Positions 23,273 through 34,657 of a stretch of DNA of 64,000 nt are shown piece after piece. A model generated the notes under the pieces. That model ran no database searches. It had not been told where the DNA came from and saw nothing but the letters and a program-made list of their open reading frames with translations. Within the stretch, counting starts at the first letter, position 1. Each line of letters starts with the position of its first letter. This DNA comes from Synaphobranchus kaupii. Its lineage: Eukaryota; Chordata; Actinopteri; Anguilliformes; Synaphobranchidae. Made by a program: the position numbers and the translations under genes. The stretch is from the NCBI GenBank assembly GCA_029718625.1, contig CM056379.1:67264670-67328669 (forward strand). Reading direction: 5' to 3'.

Positions 23273-24394
23273 TCAAGAAGGCGTTGCGCTCCGACCCCAG
23301 TCCAGGTGGGGGTCCCGCCACGGATTGTTTGTTTTCTTCCTGGAGGCGGGCCTTACTGTGCGCAAAAGTATTCTATAGGTCGTGTCTCGAGGGCCACCAT
23401 GACGCGCAAAAGTTGTCAATCTCAAAGACAACTTTGACAGATTCCCTCAGAGATATTACATATTCTTTGGATTCCCTTAAAGAAACGCCATAAATGTAAG
23501 TTATTTTATCATTGAAAATGTCATTACATTTAAGTAAATTAACAATGTTTAATAATACAACAGTGTGGTGATGCAAGTTAATTCTGGAAAAAAGGACAGT
23601 TAAGAATGAATAATTGGAAGAACGAATGACAGCTAGCTAGCCGCTAGCCAACACCCAGTGAACGTAAACGGTCACCCAGTGGGTGATATGGGTCACAGTC
23701 ATTTAGCAGTCTAGCTAATGATATAGGCCTACGTGAAGCAAGTTGTGTAACATTGACAGATGTACAACATGTTGAAGTGCTGGACTGCGTTCGGATCCAA
23801 AATTAATGCTTTCTTCCTGTCGTTCCCTTCCCTTGCTTCAATGTGAATTCCCTTGAATCAAGGGAAGGGAACGACAGGAAGAAAGAATTAAATTCGGATC
23901 TGAACTCTGGTAAAACTTCAACACAAGAGGGACCAAATTCTTCCTACTTAAAGGCTGCAGTACACTGAATGGCCAGTGCAAACTGGCCCTCATAAGGGGT
24001 AACTTGGGAAATAATGATTTTTTCCTAAACCTGTAGTTGTCCTTGTACTGTATGTACTTAAGCCTCGAGAGCCCTTCTGGTGCATAGAAACCTCCCGGCA
24101 GGGTGCGCTTTGTGAGCGCACAATTTTTTTCTTCACCTCCGCTGCTACAACTCCATCCTAGGGGAAACACTGCCGTGTAGTAGGTTGGTGGTTCGATCCC
24201 CACCTGTTCAATATTTTTTTTGAGGCACACGTCATGCTAAGAATGTTCTTTTAACATAAAACAAGTTATTTTTATTGCAAAAGTTAAGAAATTTAACAAT
24301 ATTAACTGTTAACTGTGTGAATTATGAAGTCAGTAAGCCAACACAATCTGATACCGCAACAGAAAAGTCTTATTTGGCCTGCACGTTTCTGTTA

Positions 24395-24469
24395 ACCTGC
24401 TTTGGCCTAGTGGTTACAATCTTGGCTTTCCGTGCGTGAGGTCAGTGGTTCAATTCCTGCTTGGTACCA
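24395..24469 (+). repeat. tRNA-like segment with A and B boxes, copy B
   Basis: Identical to the copy A segment at 20316-20390, offset by 4079 bp. Confidence 0.5.
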
Positions 24470-25572
24470 ATGGCTAAGTTAATGTTTGGCAAAATTATTG
24501 TGCAAATGCTATGCTTCTTTTAATGTTCTTTTCACAGTAACAAACCCCGTTTAATTGAAAAAGTTAAGAAATTTAACAGTATCAACTGTTTCACTTGTAC
24601 TTAAAAGACCTAATATGCAAGCCCTTACGGGATCACGTTAAGACACCATCAACAATGGCAAAAGCCCTGATTAGAAACAAATATTTGTATTTTGGGTCAA
24701 CCCTGTCTAGAGTTGTCTACCCTTTTGCAGTCTCTGTGTTTGACAAATGCTGCTCATGCTGCTCGGTCCCCAGGAATTGCTGCTTGCAGCTGTATTTATT
24801 ATTATTATTCCAGTTTTTCTGCCCAAATGTCACGGTTATGGCATATTTTAGATGTCAATAGCCTCTGCGGTAGGCTACTCTGCAGGCGGGAGCGGGACAA
24901 AACCTTTATGTTGCGGGCAGGAGCAGGACAAACGAGTCCAGTTTTGTGCGGGAGTGGGATCGAATCTTGCGGGAGTGGGCGGGAGCGGGATTAGATAATC
25001 AGTCCCATGCAGAACTCTACTGTGAACCTCTCTAGCCCAAGGTACTTTCCTTCCCTCAGTGACGACTGGAAGGCACTCGCCACCTCCAAATGCATTAAAG
25101 TTATATTGATAAATACACAAGGGCATCCTTATAAGAATTAGCAAACTACAAGCAAAATACCTAGCTACTTGTTTGCAGCTATGGTGGATTTACACAAAAA
25201 GCGTTTTGCCGTGTCGTGTCGCAGGTATGCCACGCTTGTACTGAAAAAGAAAGCGTTTAAGTTTGTAAGGTGGGTGTTACCTCTTGGTGTCAGTTAGGTT
25301 CGGAGGAGTTCGCTTCAGATTTAATTTCCTTTGCTACAGCATAGTTAGTTAGCAAGTTGGGTAAAAAGGTTTTCAGCTTGTTTAGTTAGCGAGCTATGCA
25401 AGCTGGAACATAACTTAACCAAATTAGTTAGGATAGCCGAAGCGTTTATGAAAAGCTCCGCACGACAGTTTGAAGGGAAGTGACGTGTTCTAGTGAGATG
25501 ACCCTCCTCTTTTCATATGATTGGTTGCGCACTGGCTGGTCATAGTGATTTGCGCAGAAGTTCAAATATTTG

Positions 25573-26767
25573 AACGCTCGGCCGTTTGGCTAGTGAGACC
25601 AGTCGATATAACATTTATAAAGTTCCGGGATGCAGATTGGTCAACACAGCATTCCAGCCACGTTAAAATACACAATATAAAAAAGCTATCACACGACACA
25701 TCTGTTCAACTTCATGTGTAACGTATAGCCTAACATCACTGCGCACCCTTAGATTAAACTATTGGCACATTATTGGACCGACAACCATAATGTTCGGTAA
25801 GCAGCTACATGAGAAAACCCTGCTAGCTACATCACAAATGATGTAAAAAGTCACATTAATTCCAATCTGACAGACTGCAGTCGCTTTGACACAATCGGTT
25901 ATGTATCGGCATCTAATACCACATTCAAAAGTGGCCCAAATGAGAATTGGAAATGTCAGATTCAATGTGATTTTCGCTGTACACACTTCCATTAAAAAAT
26001 CAGATCTGTGTCACATTTGAGGAAAAAATCGGATCTGGGCCACTTTTTACCTGCAGTGTGAACTTAGCCATAGAGAGCCATGTATCGATAAGTTAGGTAA
26101 TGCAAAGCAATCGATAAGCAGGTAATGCAAAGTCTATTGTGTGTGAGTTTAGCCCCATTTGGTCCAGAGAACTGGTAACTTAGCTAGCTAGCTAGTTATC
26201 GCTATCATTTATGAATAATGTTAGCTAATAATGATAACAATTCTCTCCGGACCAAGTGGAGCTGGGCGCTACAACCAGCCATGTTCAATATACTAACGTT
26301 ACTGTGTGACTGGGTTTTGCTGTGTATTTTAATGTATTTAATAGTAACGTTACTTTAGGCAGACAAACAAGCTAACTTAGCTAGGTAACGTTAGATCTAC
26401 CATTCGGTTACATCCCCGGTCCTCTCCTCGATCGCGAAGACATCGCTCAACCAATATAGCCGGGGCGGCGGCTGCTGCTGCCAGTGACTCGAATGAATAC
26501 GGCTGCATTGCCCGAGCAACATCTTCGCGAGGAAGAGTCTTCCACCACGAAGGAATCCTTTCAAACTCCTCCACCTCAAAACTCCCTGCAGTACTGATGT
26601 CACTCTTGTCGCTCGCCATTTTGTTGTTTGTTTAGTTGTGAGGAGAGAGCAGGAAGGGGGCTGAGATCAGTGGGCCTGAGTCAGTTCACCAAGACACACC
26701 CTTTCACTCCTTGACCGTATGAATATTCATAATATGACTACGTGGCACTATCGTCATATGACCACAC
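25573..26767 (-). repeat. Inverted-duplication arm B
   Basis: Reverse complement of 9815-11393 with two internal deletions. It contains the intact MASDKSD ORF and the inner end of the GGCTACGTTCACACTG element (about 26055). Arms A and B are separated by 14.2 kb that includes the Tc1 element and the tandem duplication. Confidence 0.85.
26377..26619 (-). CDS. Orphan 80-codon ORF, probably a first exon of a mobile-element gene
   Basis: Start at 26619, MASDKSDISTAGSFEVEEFE, then SWWKTLPREDVAR, QPYSFESLAAAAAAP and RCLRDRGEDRGCNRM. The ATG context (ACAAAATGG) is moderate. After GCNRM the DNA reads GTAGATCTAACG, compatible with a splice donor, so the last residues (VDLTLPS) are probably intron. No downstream exon was found nearby. 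The copy at 9964 shares the coding sequence but is frameshifted. QPYSFES resembles the opening of P2X7-cytoplasmic-domain-like proteins carried by fish repeats; this is only a resemblance. Confidence 0.45.
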   Translation of the reverse strand: MASDKSDISTAGSFEVEEFERIPSWWKTLPREDVARAMQPYSFESLAAAAAAPAILVERCLRDRGEDRGCNRMVDLTLPS

Positions 26768-27234
26768 ATGGGAACCTGTGCTTCAGTCTTTCAGGCACGG
26801 AGGTGCCCACCCATAATTATTTATGTCTTCTCTCTCCATTTGGCATGCGATTTCACCGCTTTCTGTGGGGCTTTACCGTTACCTGGGAATTAGGTATAGC
26901 CAACCGCTGTTCTCCAGCCATAGTTTGAAAATGAGTTAGCTAGTTTCTGTGAATGCGTGGGTGGAACCTTAGCAGAAGCTTTCATATGCTTTTCATATGC
27001 ACAGGAAAACCCTGTGAACTTTTAATTTGGAAATGTTGTTTCTGAGACTTCCGGTTTTTAATTGTGGCTTCCTGGTCTAGGTTTGCGTTGCTCTCGTTAC
27101 GAATTCCAATTTACGATTACAGTTCTATTTTGGTGCCAGCCATACTGACAAAACGCATGTATGTAGAGAACAGAGTGCACATTCCTATAATGAGTTCTGC
27201 ACGTAGCTACAGATAACGAACTTATGTACAAAAA

Positions 27235-27400
27235 ATCAGGTTTTACATTTACACTTCAATAAATTTTAGTCACAAATTTAGATTTTACATTTTCAATTTG
27301 ACTTACATTTGCGAATCTCAATTTACGTTTTTGATTTTACATTTGCATTTTCAGTTACATTTGCAAATCTCAATTTATGTTTACGAAATGTTTTGGCAGC
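27235..27400. repeat. TTTACATTTGC / AATCTCAATTTACG short repeats
   Basis: Imperfect tandem units such as TTTTACATTTGCATTT and GCGAATCTCAATTTACG alternate for about 160 bp. Confidence 0.5.
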
Positions 27401-27639
27401 TAACTCCATATTGGACAGACTCCACAGAACCGTGGCCTGAAACTTGCTGTGATTCGTCGAAACGACGAAAAGATGTCTGATTGGCTGCAGTTAAAAAAAC
27501 AGGTATTTGTGGATTTCTTCACACATCTTGCTGTGAGGATTGTCTCAAAAATCTGCAAATAAATAGAACTGATTCACAAATATACACGTGATTCTACACA
27601 CGCTAAGCGTCACATTAGTGCACAGATATTAGTTCAGGA

Positions 27640-27785
27640 GACATTTGTTTGTGAGTGCAAAAACACATTTGTGAATCAGTCACGTTTATTTGTGAATCCG
27701 TTTCATTTATTTGTGGATCAGCTGCATTTATTTGTGAATCAGTTATATTTATTTCTGGATTCGTTTAGTTTATTTATTTATTTTT
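27640..27785. repeat. TTTATTTGTGAATC tandem repeat, ~24-bp period
   Basis: Five or six degenerate units: GTTTATTTGTGAATCCGTTTC, ATTTATTTGTGGATCAGCTGC, ATTTATTTGTGAATCAG and so on. It is related to the CACAAATA / GTGAATCAG words just upstream. Confidence 0.65.
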
Positions 27786-28528
27786 GAGAATACCCCCATA
27801 ATATGCTTGTGGCGTGATGCAATGCAATGTAGCTACTGACTGAATTATATCTATCTTGCTAGCTGGTTACCTAAGCCATCGATCAGACCAGCCAATATAT
27901 AACCACATTATTAGCTAGCTTAGCTGGTTGGTGTAGCTAACGTCGTAATGTTGTTTGTTGGTGTAACTTAGTAGATGACTAGCCGCGTTGGTGGACTTGT
28001 TAGCCTATACTTTATTATAGCCTACTGATGCAATGCGGGTGTTTCATAAAGAGTTGTAGAGAACGTTTTTTTTGTCCTAGCAATTATATATTCTGCCTGC
28101 CTAGCTTTTTCAGTAAGATGTAATGTTCTGTCGGTGTGGAGCTGAACTGTTGTAGGCCTATGGCAGCGGGGAAAGAACTGCTTGCGTAAAGATTCGTGCC
28201 GGGTGATTTTTTGAATTTTCAATTAGCATATTTGGTGGCTAGTTTTTTGGCTCCCCCGTATTAAATCAATGGGGCAGCGTAACCACATATCGTGGTTTAC
28301 TTAAAAAACTATACAACGGACATATATGTTTGATATCAAAGCACATAATACATCTCGTCCGCGACATTAGGATGTTTTTTGTTTAGCAATTGGTGGTGTA
28401 GAATTTCAGCTATGTTTGTTAATAAAAAAAGTCTTAATCTTCATGCAAATTTTTTAAGTATCCCACCAAATGAAAACGGCTGAACTAGTATTTCACATTT
28501 TTGGTTTGTGATGAGATATCGGTGTGAT

Positions 28529-29768
28529 GAGACCGGTTTCTTGTCCAGCGACAGAGTGTCGCTGCGACCGAAGACGTGCCATGGATGTCGCTGGTCGCAG
28601 CGACATTTGGTTTACACTTCGGGCGACTGTCGTCCTGTGGTCGCTGCAGTTGTCGCTGAGACATAAAATAAATTCAACTTTGACCCTGTTGCTGCCTCTG
28701 TTGTTATGGTAACGTTTGTCTCGGACAGCGGAGGCTTCGGTCGAGCTGTCAACTTACTAGCTAGCACATAAGCTAACTGTTACTGGACAGATTTCTCTGT
28801 TGGAAAACTTTGTGCGTGCAGCCATAGGGTCGGCTTACCTGCCCATAGCTTACCTACCTAGCAAGCGTGTGAATATCATTATAAATGAGCACAATTTAAT
28901 ATTATTATTAATAGCCTAATAATAATAACAATGTAATTTCACAGATTGATGCTTTGCTAGAGGTTGAGAAAACGTTACAATCCAAAACAAGAAGCAGCTC
29001 GCTTCCAATGCTACAAGTTAGCCTACCAACAGCCTATTAGTCTGTAGGCTATTGTGAATGGTTACGAAGACACATTTGCAGCTTGACTACACATTTGCAG
29101 CGTTGTAGGCGCCTGCGAATGCATTGCAAAGTTATTTGCTTTCACAGTAGGCTAACTTAGATTTGCCAGATTAATCTTTGTGCAACGACTCAGTGACAGC
29201 CCATCTGATCCGTGGCATTCTGATAGCGAGTGAAATAGGCTACTCCACATTCTTGAACCTCATTCTCCAACTAGAGAATTGTAGTCTGTTCCCCCAATGA
29301 GTCCCATCTTGTAGCTAGCTATTTACATCCCTAACGTAGGCTATGCCCTCTGTGTGTTCCTACTAAATAACGTTTAATATGAGTTGCATCAATGTTGAGG
29401 TTTAATTACAAACGTTTTATTTGCTACCTCGTTCAAAACCCACATCATACAAGTGCATGAAAGTATGATGACGCAGACGCAGTGAATTATATTTCAAACA
29501 ATATACAGTGCCCTCAAAATGGACATTTATAAACTTTATTTCAGAGGCCTCCGACAAAAAAAGGGGTAAAGCAGAAGACATAATGAGATGTAGGCTAGTC
29601 TATCAAAGCTGCTTCTTCTATTGTCCCCTGAGTGTAAACTGTCGCCGGACTGCGTTTATACTTTTTGCGAACGACAACGACCACAGCTGTAGCGCGACAG
29701 TAGAATGTTTATGAAAGTTCTGCGATTTCAGTCAAGCGACACTGTCGCTGGACTATAAACTGGCCTTA
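28529..29768. mobile_element. TIR element with GTCCAGCGACAG ends
   Basis: The left end includes GTCCAGCGACAGAGTGTCGCT (from about 28541). The right end, inverted, includes GTCCAGCGACAGTGTCGCTTG (to about 29755). Both ends carry extra CGCAGCGAC/GTCGCTG words that can fold on themselves. The interior is AT-rich with no transposase. The exact outer boundary and target duplication are not resolved. Confidence 0.55.
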
Positions 29769-30576
29769 ACTCACATGCCTAGTGCAGCTACCCAATGGAT
29801 TGGCGATTTTCTAAAAATTATTATTTTATTTTTTTTTACAATGTCTGAATTTACTTATCTCCTTTGCATGTTGCATTTGCAGTTTGAGTCTGCAGTAGGC
29901 TATCAACAATGCAGCAATCATTCCATTCAAGTGAAAGACTTAAGAAATCCGTAAACAATTTTCACCTAGGCTATATTCTATTAATCTTATTGAAGTGTCA
30001 ATACCGCTGAGGAAATGTCGTCCAGGGCTGCTAACTCTCATGCAATTTGGTCATTTCTCACGCTCTCACTATATCTCACTATATATAAACTATAGGCGTT
30101 AATTTCTCACGCATAAAAATACATTTCCATTTTCTATTAACGACACTGTAGCCTTGCTACATGTTATATCCATTACATATCAAACATTAGTTCAGTATCC
30201 GGAACGAAAGAGTCGATTTACCAACAATAAAATCCCTTGCGCACTCCTGTGGCCACTTGTGTGTACCTACGTTGCCTACTTTTCATGCAAAGACACATAT
30301 GCAAGAATGCAAGAATGTGCTAGCTATGTGAATAAGGACATAGGGTACGCGATACCGTTATATCCTCGAAGGTTGTGTTTTGTGGTTGTATACAATAAGC
30401 AGAGCCATAGTGTCAGGTGTGTAAAATCCAGGGGTCAGAAAGTAAAAGTCCTGCCATGTTTTTCTTCCACCCAGCCAGCTGATTTCACTAATTAGTTCTA
30501 CCTCCTTGCTGAAGAATTGTGGTAATTTGCAAATCCAGGTGATTGCAACAAAATACTGGAGAGGGCTTTTACTTTC
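29769..30576. other. Intergenic, no gene seen
   Basis: AT-rich DNA. The stretch 30154-30495 is open for 113 codons but matches no family I know and has no supporting signals. Confidence 0.4.
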
Positions 30577-30582
30577 TGAACC

Positions 30583-30848
30583 GGGGCGGCAGTGTAGTAT
30601 AATGGTTAAGGAACTGGCCTTGTAACCGAAAGGTTGCAGGTTCGATTCCCAGGTAGGACACTGCCGTTGTACCCTTGAGCAAGGTACTTAACCTGAATTG
30701 CTTCAGTATATATCCAGCTGTATAAATGGATAATATGTAAAAACATGATAAAAAAATAAAAAAATAATTAATAAATAAAAAAAGTTGTGTAAGTCGCACT
30801 GGATAAGAGCGTCTGCTAAATGCCTATAATGTAATGTAATGTATGTAA
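30583..30848 (+). mobile_element. tRNA-derived SINE with L2-type tail
   Basis: The head has a Pol III A box (TAGTATAATGGTTAAGGAAC) and B box (GGTTCGATTCC). The 3' end reads GGATAAGAGCGTCTGCTAAATG followed by an ATGTA-type repeat. It is flanked by a 6-bp duplication TGAACC (30577-30582 and 30849-30854). The tail matches the 3' end of the L2 LINE at 34358, consistent with mobilisation by L2 machinery. An A-rich block (about 30750-30785) sits in the middle. Confidence 0.9.
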
Positions 30849-30854
30849 TGAACC

Positions 30855-31597
30855 TAGATTTTACACCTCTGCATAGGGTTAATTCAAATCGCTTATTTTC
30901 ACTCCTTGCATCCTCGCTCTATAGCTCCACCCAACGGAGGACGCATCACTTTGTGTGAGAAGGCGCGAACGTTATTGTTCAGTAAGTATTAACCTATATG
31001 AACCAGATTCTTATAAATATACATACATATATAATTAACATTTTTTTTCCCGTCAGATTACGCCAAACTGTTTATCTATATGTCACATTTTCGGTCAAGG
31101 ATGTTCGCCAAATTCAATAAACCTGTGACCTGCGTTAGGTTACCTGATCCTGAGGTAAAAGGTGGCTAGATAAGCAAACGTTACTTTACCCACAGTTTAC
31201 CAATCAAATGTAAGTAAATTTTACATGAACCTAATCGTTATATTACTATATTATGACTAGCTGGTATACCATTAACCTAATCGATATTCAAAGACAACGT
31301 TTAATCTGGCCGCATTTTTTTTTACTGAGCTAAACAAGTCTGAATGTTAGCTACAGATTCAAATTGCTTCGAAATGCAGCATAGCCTGAACTTTCATTAA
31401 ATTGAGAGTAATTAATCTTTCATTCTCGTCACTGGTGATTATTAATGTTGACTTTTGTAGTTAATCCATTATGTTTGATTTTGATTGTTTCTTTTTAAAA
31501 TGTAATCTGTATTCATACCCTCAATGTTATAATCAATAAAATCTGACTTCAACTCAGGAACTTTACTTTTTGAAGAAATTTTTTTTAAACAGGATGT
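30855..31597. other. Intergenic, no gene seen
   Basis: AT-rich DNA with AACGTTA words and no coding signal. Confidence 0.4.
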
Positions 31598-31605
31598 GTA
31601 GGCTA

Positions 31606-32789
31606 TAGTGTTGTCACGATACCAAAATTTTGACTTCGATACCGATACCAGGTTTAGTATCATGATACTCGATACTGAAACGGTATTTGAAACTGAAACG
31701 ATACTGATTCGATACTCGGTACCTCTACTGAAATGACCTTAACCCTATTTACTTTGGCCCTTCAGAGGCAATTTCCTCCTCGTTTCTACTAGTTTTATTT
31801 AAATGTCAATATCTAAATAAATATTCCCTGCACATCCATGGTTTTAAGTTCGAACTGAAGAAGAAGCTGTATCATTCAGAAATTTGCTACAGAATACATT
31901 TATTTCAGAATAGTCACATACAGTACAGTGTTTCCCCTAGATTTTTTTTCAGGCCGGGTGGTAGGCCCCTCGAAACTACCAGTGTTGTTGCGCGTACACG
32001 GTGTCATCAAACGCGCATGCGGGGCTGAGGTAGTATCATCGCGCAGGTCGGGGGTACGGAGAGTCGTCGCACACATGGGGAGGGTGTTGGTAACAAAGTG
32101 GTACATTTCTCCATTCTGAGCTAAAATAACATTTGCTCACAAAGTCGTATGGTAAATAAATATTAGTTATTTATAATATTAATAAACTTAAAACAGAACT
32201 TATATACAATAAACCCCCCTTAGCTTCACAAATGATATTCAGAACTATACAACTTAAACCCAGGACAAGGAGTTTGTTTCTACCGGTTTTTAAGGACTGT
32301 TTCTGGATCAGCTATCTTTGCAGCACTGTAGAGCTGCTTTTGAGACTCCTCCATAGTGCTGATCCATAATCAGTCCTTAAAAACATGCAGAATCAAACTC
32401 CTGCCTCTGCAGTATTAGCTTTTACTCTACACTAAAATGTAAGAGTTCTGGTCAGATAGCGAAACGGACGAAAGTGCGCCATTTTGCGTAGAGGCGGAAA
32501 CTATAATTACACCCTCATAATATCAGCGCTGCCACTGAAAAGGCCTAACGGGAAACCGAAGCTGTTTTGGCAAGGGTTTTTCCAGATGCTATTTTGATCA
32601 TTCCAGCATTCTGCGGTAAGGGAAATATTGCAGCTACATAAAAGAAAAAGAAAAAAAGATTATATTAAAAAAAAGAATAATATAATTTTTTTTTTTAAAG
32701 TACCGAACGTCGGAAAATTCTAATACCGAACCGTTTTTTTTTTTAAGTATCGAAAAAGTACCGAAGTTTCGGTGTACCGTGCAACACTA
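31606..32789. mobile_element. hAT-type TIR element with perfect 8-bp target duplication
   Basis: The left end is TAGTGTTGTCACGATACC and the right end, inverted, TAGTGTTGCACGGTACACC. It is flanked by GTAGGCTA at 31598-31605 and 32790-32797, an exact 8-bp duplication diagnostic of hAT-like insertion. The outer parts are rich in GATACTGAAAC/TACCGA words typical of these fish elements. No transposase is present. A hAT-derived block (31926-32690) lies inside. Confidence 0.9.
31926..32690. mobile_element. hAT-derived block nested in the 31606-32789 element
   Basis: Begins CAGTGTTTCCCCTAGA exactly like the element at 13165. 32470-32650 matches 13190-13390, including GCGCCATTTTGCGTAGAGGC. About 490 bp between the two matching parts (31970-32465) is unique to this copy. 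Confidence 0.65.
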
Positions 32790-33043
32790 GTAGGCTACCA
32801 CCATCTGAAAATGGGCTAAATTCTTTTTACACAATCCATAAAAACTATTTTATCATACTTGAATGAGCTACAGGGCATTTTCTCTTATTGTTTCAAAAGG
32901 TTAGTTAACCAACATAGGGACTGCCACAGTCATATCATTACAAGTAGTTGTGTAATTGAAATGGTAAACAAGCAGGCAGTTTAAGGATGCCAACCTGCAT
33001 TTGTATTAGGCCTGAGCCGAATGCCATTTTTTACACTTTGAAG

Positions 33044-33667
33044 TGTCGTGGTTTCCAAGCGACAAGTTTTCTAAGTTTTCAGCTTATGGTCCCAATTTCT
33101 TCTAAGTTTCCAAATAAAGAGGATGAGGCAGAATCTTCAGGAATATCAAACTTTATTTCACAGATGCTCATAAAGCCGTGACCTCTCTGCAGAGATGTCC
33201 AAATTCAGTTTCAGTTACAGCTCTTTTTATACACTTTTCTTATCACAAAGTTCTTCCCAATTCCCGGAAAACCCATCCCAATTCTCCGCGCAACAGGTGT
33301 CTCTTCTCTCCACGCCACGATGGTTTCTCAGGCTTGCATCTTCTGGCATCTTCCTGATTGGTTTGGCACCAATTCTGCTGAGTCCGGGAAACCATGGTGG
33401 TTTCCAAAGTACCCAACCTCCCCTTTGCCCCCAACTTGCTTTGATTGTTAAACAACTGTGGCGCCAACTGTCAGTTACCCAAAAATAAAAATGTGTATAT
33501 GTCAGCCTGACCGCTCAACTATTCGTGCTTCACCACTCTCACTATTTAGGCGTCTATTTGTTCCTTTATCTAAATATAACTCTATGAAACTCTATGAAAG
33601 TGCGCTTTATTCAGTGTGCTTCTACGTGCTTTTTGTGCTCATACATGACCAATTGAATTTTCCAACA
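33044..33667 (-). repeat. ERV 3' LTR
   Basis: On the minus strand it begins TGTTGG just after the polypurine tract and ends CGACA. A TATA box (GTATAAAAAG, plus-strand 33224-33233) and a downstream AATAAA signal (33152-33157) are in the order expected for U3-R-U5. Compared with the 5' LTR it has an extra ~50 bp at about 33095-33147 and lacks about 60 bp near 33655. Elsewhere there are only scattered differences. Confidence 0.9.
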
Positions 33668-33670
33668 AAT

Positions 33671-33679
33671 CCCCCCTTT
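33671..33679 (-). other. ERV polypurine tract
   Basis: AAAGGGGGG on the minus strand, three bases before the TG that opens the 3' LTR. This is the expected plus-strand DNA priming site. Confidence 0.85.
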
Positions 33680-34150
33680 GAGGCTTGATAGCCTCACCAT
33701 CTCCGAATTCCATCATACATGTTAATTATGCAGTGCTGTGGGGGAGGGAGATAGGGCCACTCACCCCTCTTATATCTTTCCCATCATACACCTGGCTCAA
33801 TGTTCCTTCTACTCACATTCACTATGCACATGGCAATCTCCACCATGGCAGGTTCCCTTGTTCACTGCGCAGTCCATTAAATGTGTGCATCGTGAGATTA
33901 TATGATAAGATAAATGTGTAACATGTTAGAGGTATATGTGTGGTTAGTTCTCCCTGCAGGGATGCCATCCAGCTGGTCAGCCAAGGCGTCCGCAGTCAGT
34001 CACAAAGACAGTAGTACCACTCTGCCTTCCGCTTTTCTCTGATGCAGTAACGATCCTTGGCTACCCACCCAGCACAGCACCTGCAGCTCTGAAAGAGTAT
34101 ATGATAATATGATTAATAGACTGATTAATAGCGAATTTATTTATATGTCA
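33680..34150 (-). other. ERV 3' untranslated region
   Basis: Lies between the end of the last post-env ORF and the polypurine tract. No open frame of note. Confidence 0.5.
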
Positions 34151-34349
34151 TTACGAAGCATGAGGAGAATGATACCTGGACACCATACCAGCGTCCCAAT
34201 CTTTATCCAAGGTTCTCAAACCAGGAGAGCTTACCCAAAGCTCATCACCGGAGTTTGTCAAAAACATAATGGAATAACGCAATGGTAAGCAGTTTATAGT
34301 TTTAAACATTGGCCTGGGATACCCCTGTGTCATATTTAATGCTCCAGGT
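34151..34349 (-). pseudogene. ERV post-env ORF 2, 3' segment
   Basis: Open frame ending ...VSRYHSPHAS. It is the continuation, in the same frame across the 8-bp ATTTGTAC duplication, of the ORF interrupted at 42113 by the L2 insertion. Contains MTQGYPRPMFK and FLTNSGDELWVSSPGL. No known viral accessory family is recognised. Confidence 0.55.
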
Positions 34350-34657
34350 ATTTGTACATTACATTACATTACATTCATTTAGCAGACGCTTTTATCCAAA
34401 GCGACGTACAATAAGTGCATACAGAGATCATGAAGTACATCATCAAGATCACTACAGAACAGACAAGACAAAGCACATCCTTCCCATAATGTAGCAGCTA
34501 TCCCTAGTAATGAACGTTGACTGTAGTTCACAGTAGGCTGTGGGTAAATCAGCAATACTACACGTCTATTCTAAATACTATTATAAACTATAATAAACAG
34601 ACAGGAAAACACAGGGAACTAGTAAACACAGGGAACTGATATTCCTAGGTTAGAATA

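Larger units (their letters stand above)
20997..25076. repeat. Tandem segmental duplication, copy B
   Basis: Starts AACTGTTAACGTTAGCATAA and ends GACGACTGGAAGGC before CTCGCCACC. It equals copy A plus a 1265-bp LINE insert (21183-22447) with its 12-bp target duplication, minus about 930 bp corresponding to 18260-19190. The low number of substitutions suggests a recent duplication, with the LINE arriving afterwards. Confidence 0.9.
26768..28528. other. Intergenic with two short-period repeat tracts
   Basis: No gene recognised. It includes the repeat tracts listed separately at 27235-27400 and 27640-27785. The ORF-like stretch at 28022-28222 resembles no known protein. Confidence 0.4.

Noticed and set aside
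27235..27785. Possible CRISPR-like array
   Set aside because: Units are degenerate, AT-rich and without unique spacers, in a vertebrate genome; it is a simple tandem repeat.
33195..33488. 97-codon plus-strand frame repeated at 54463-54738
   Set aside because: The duplication is that of the two LTRs; the frame is antisense to the provirus and not conserved through the indels.
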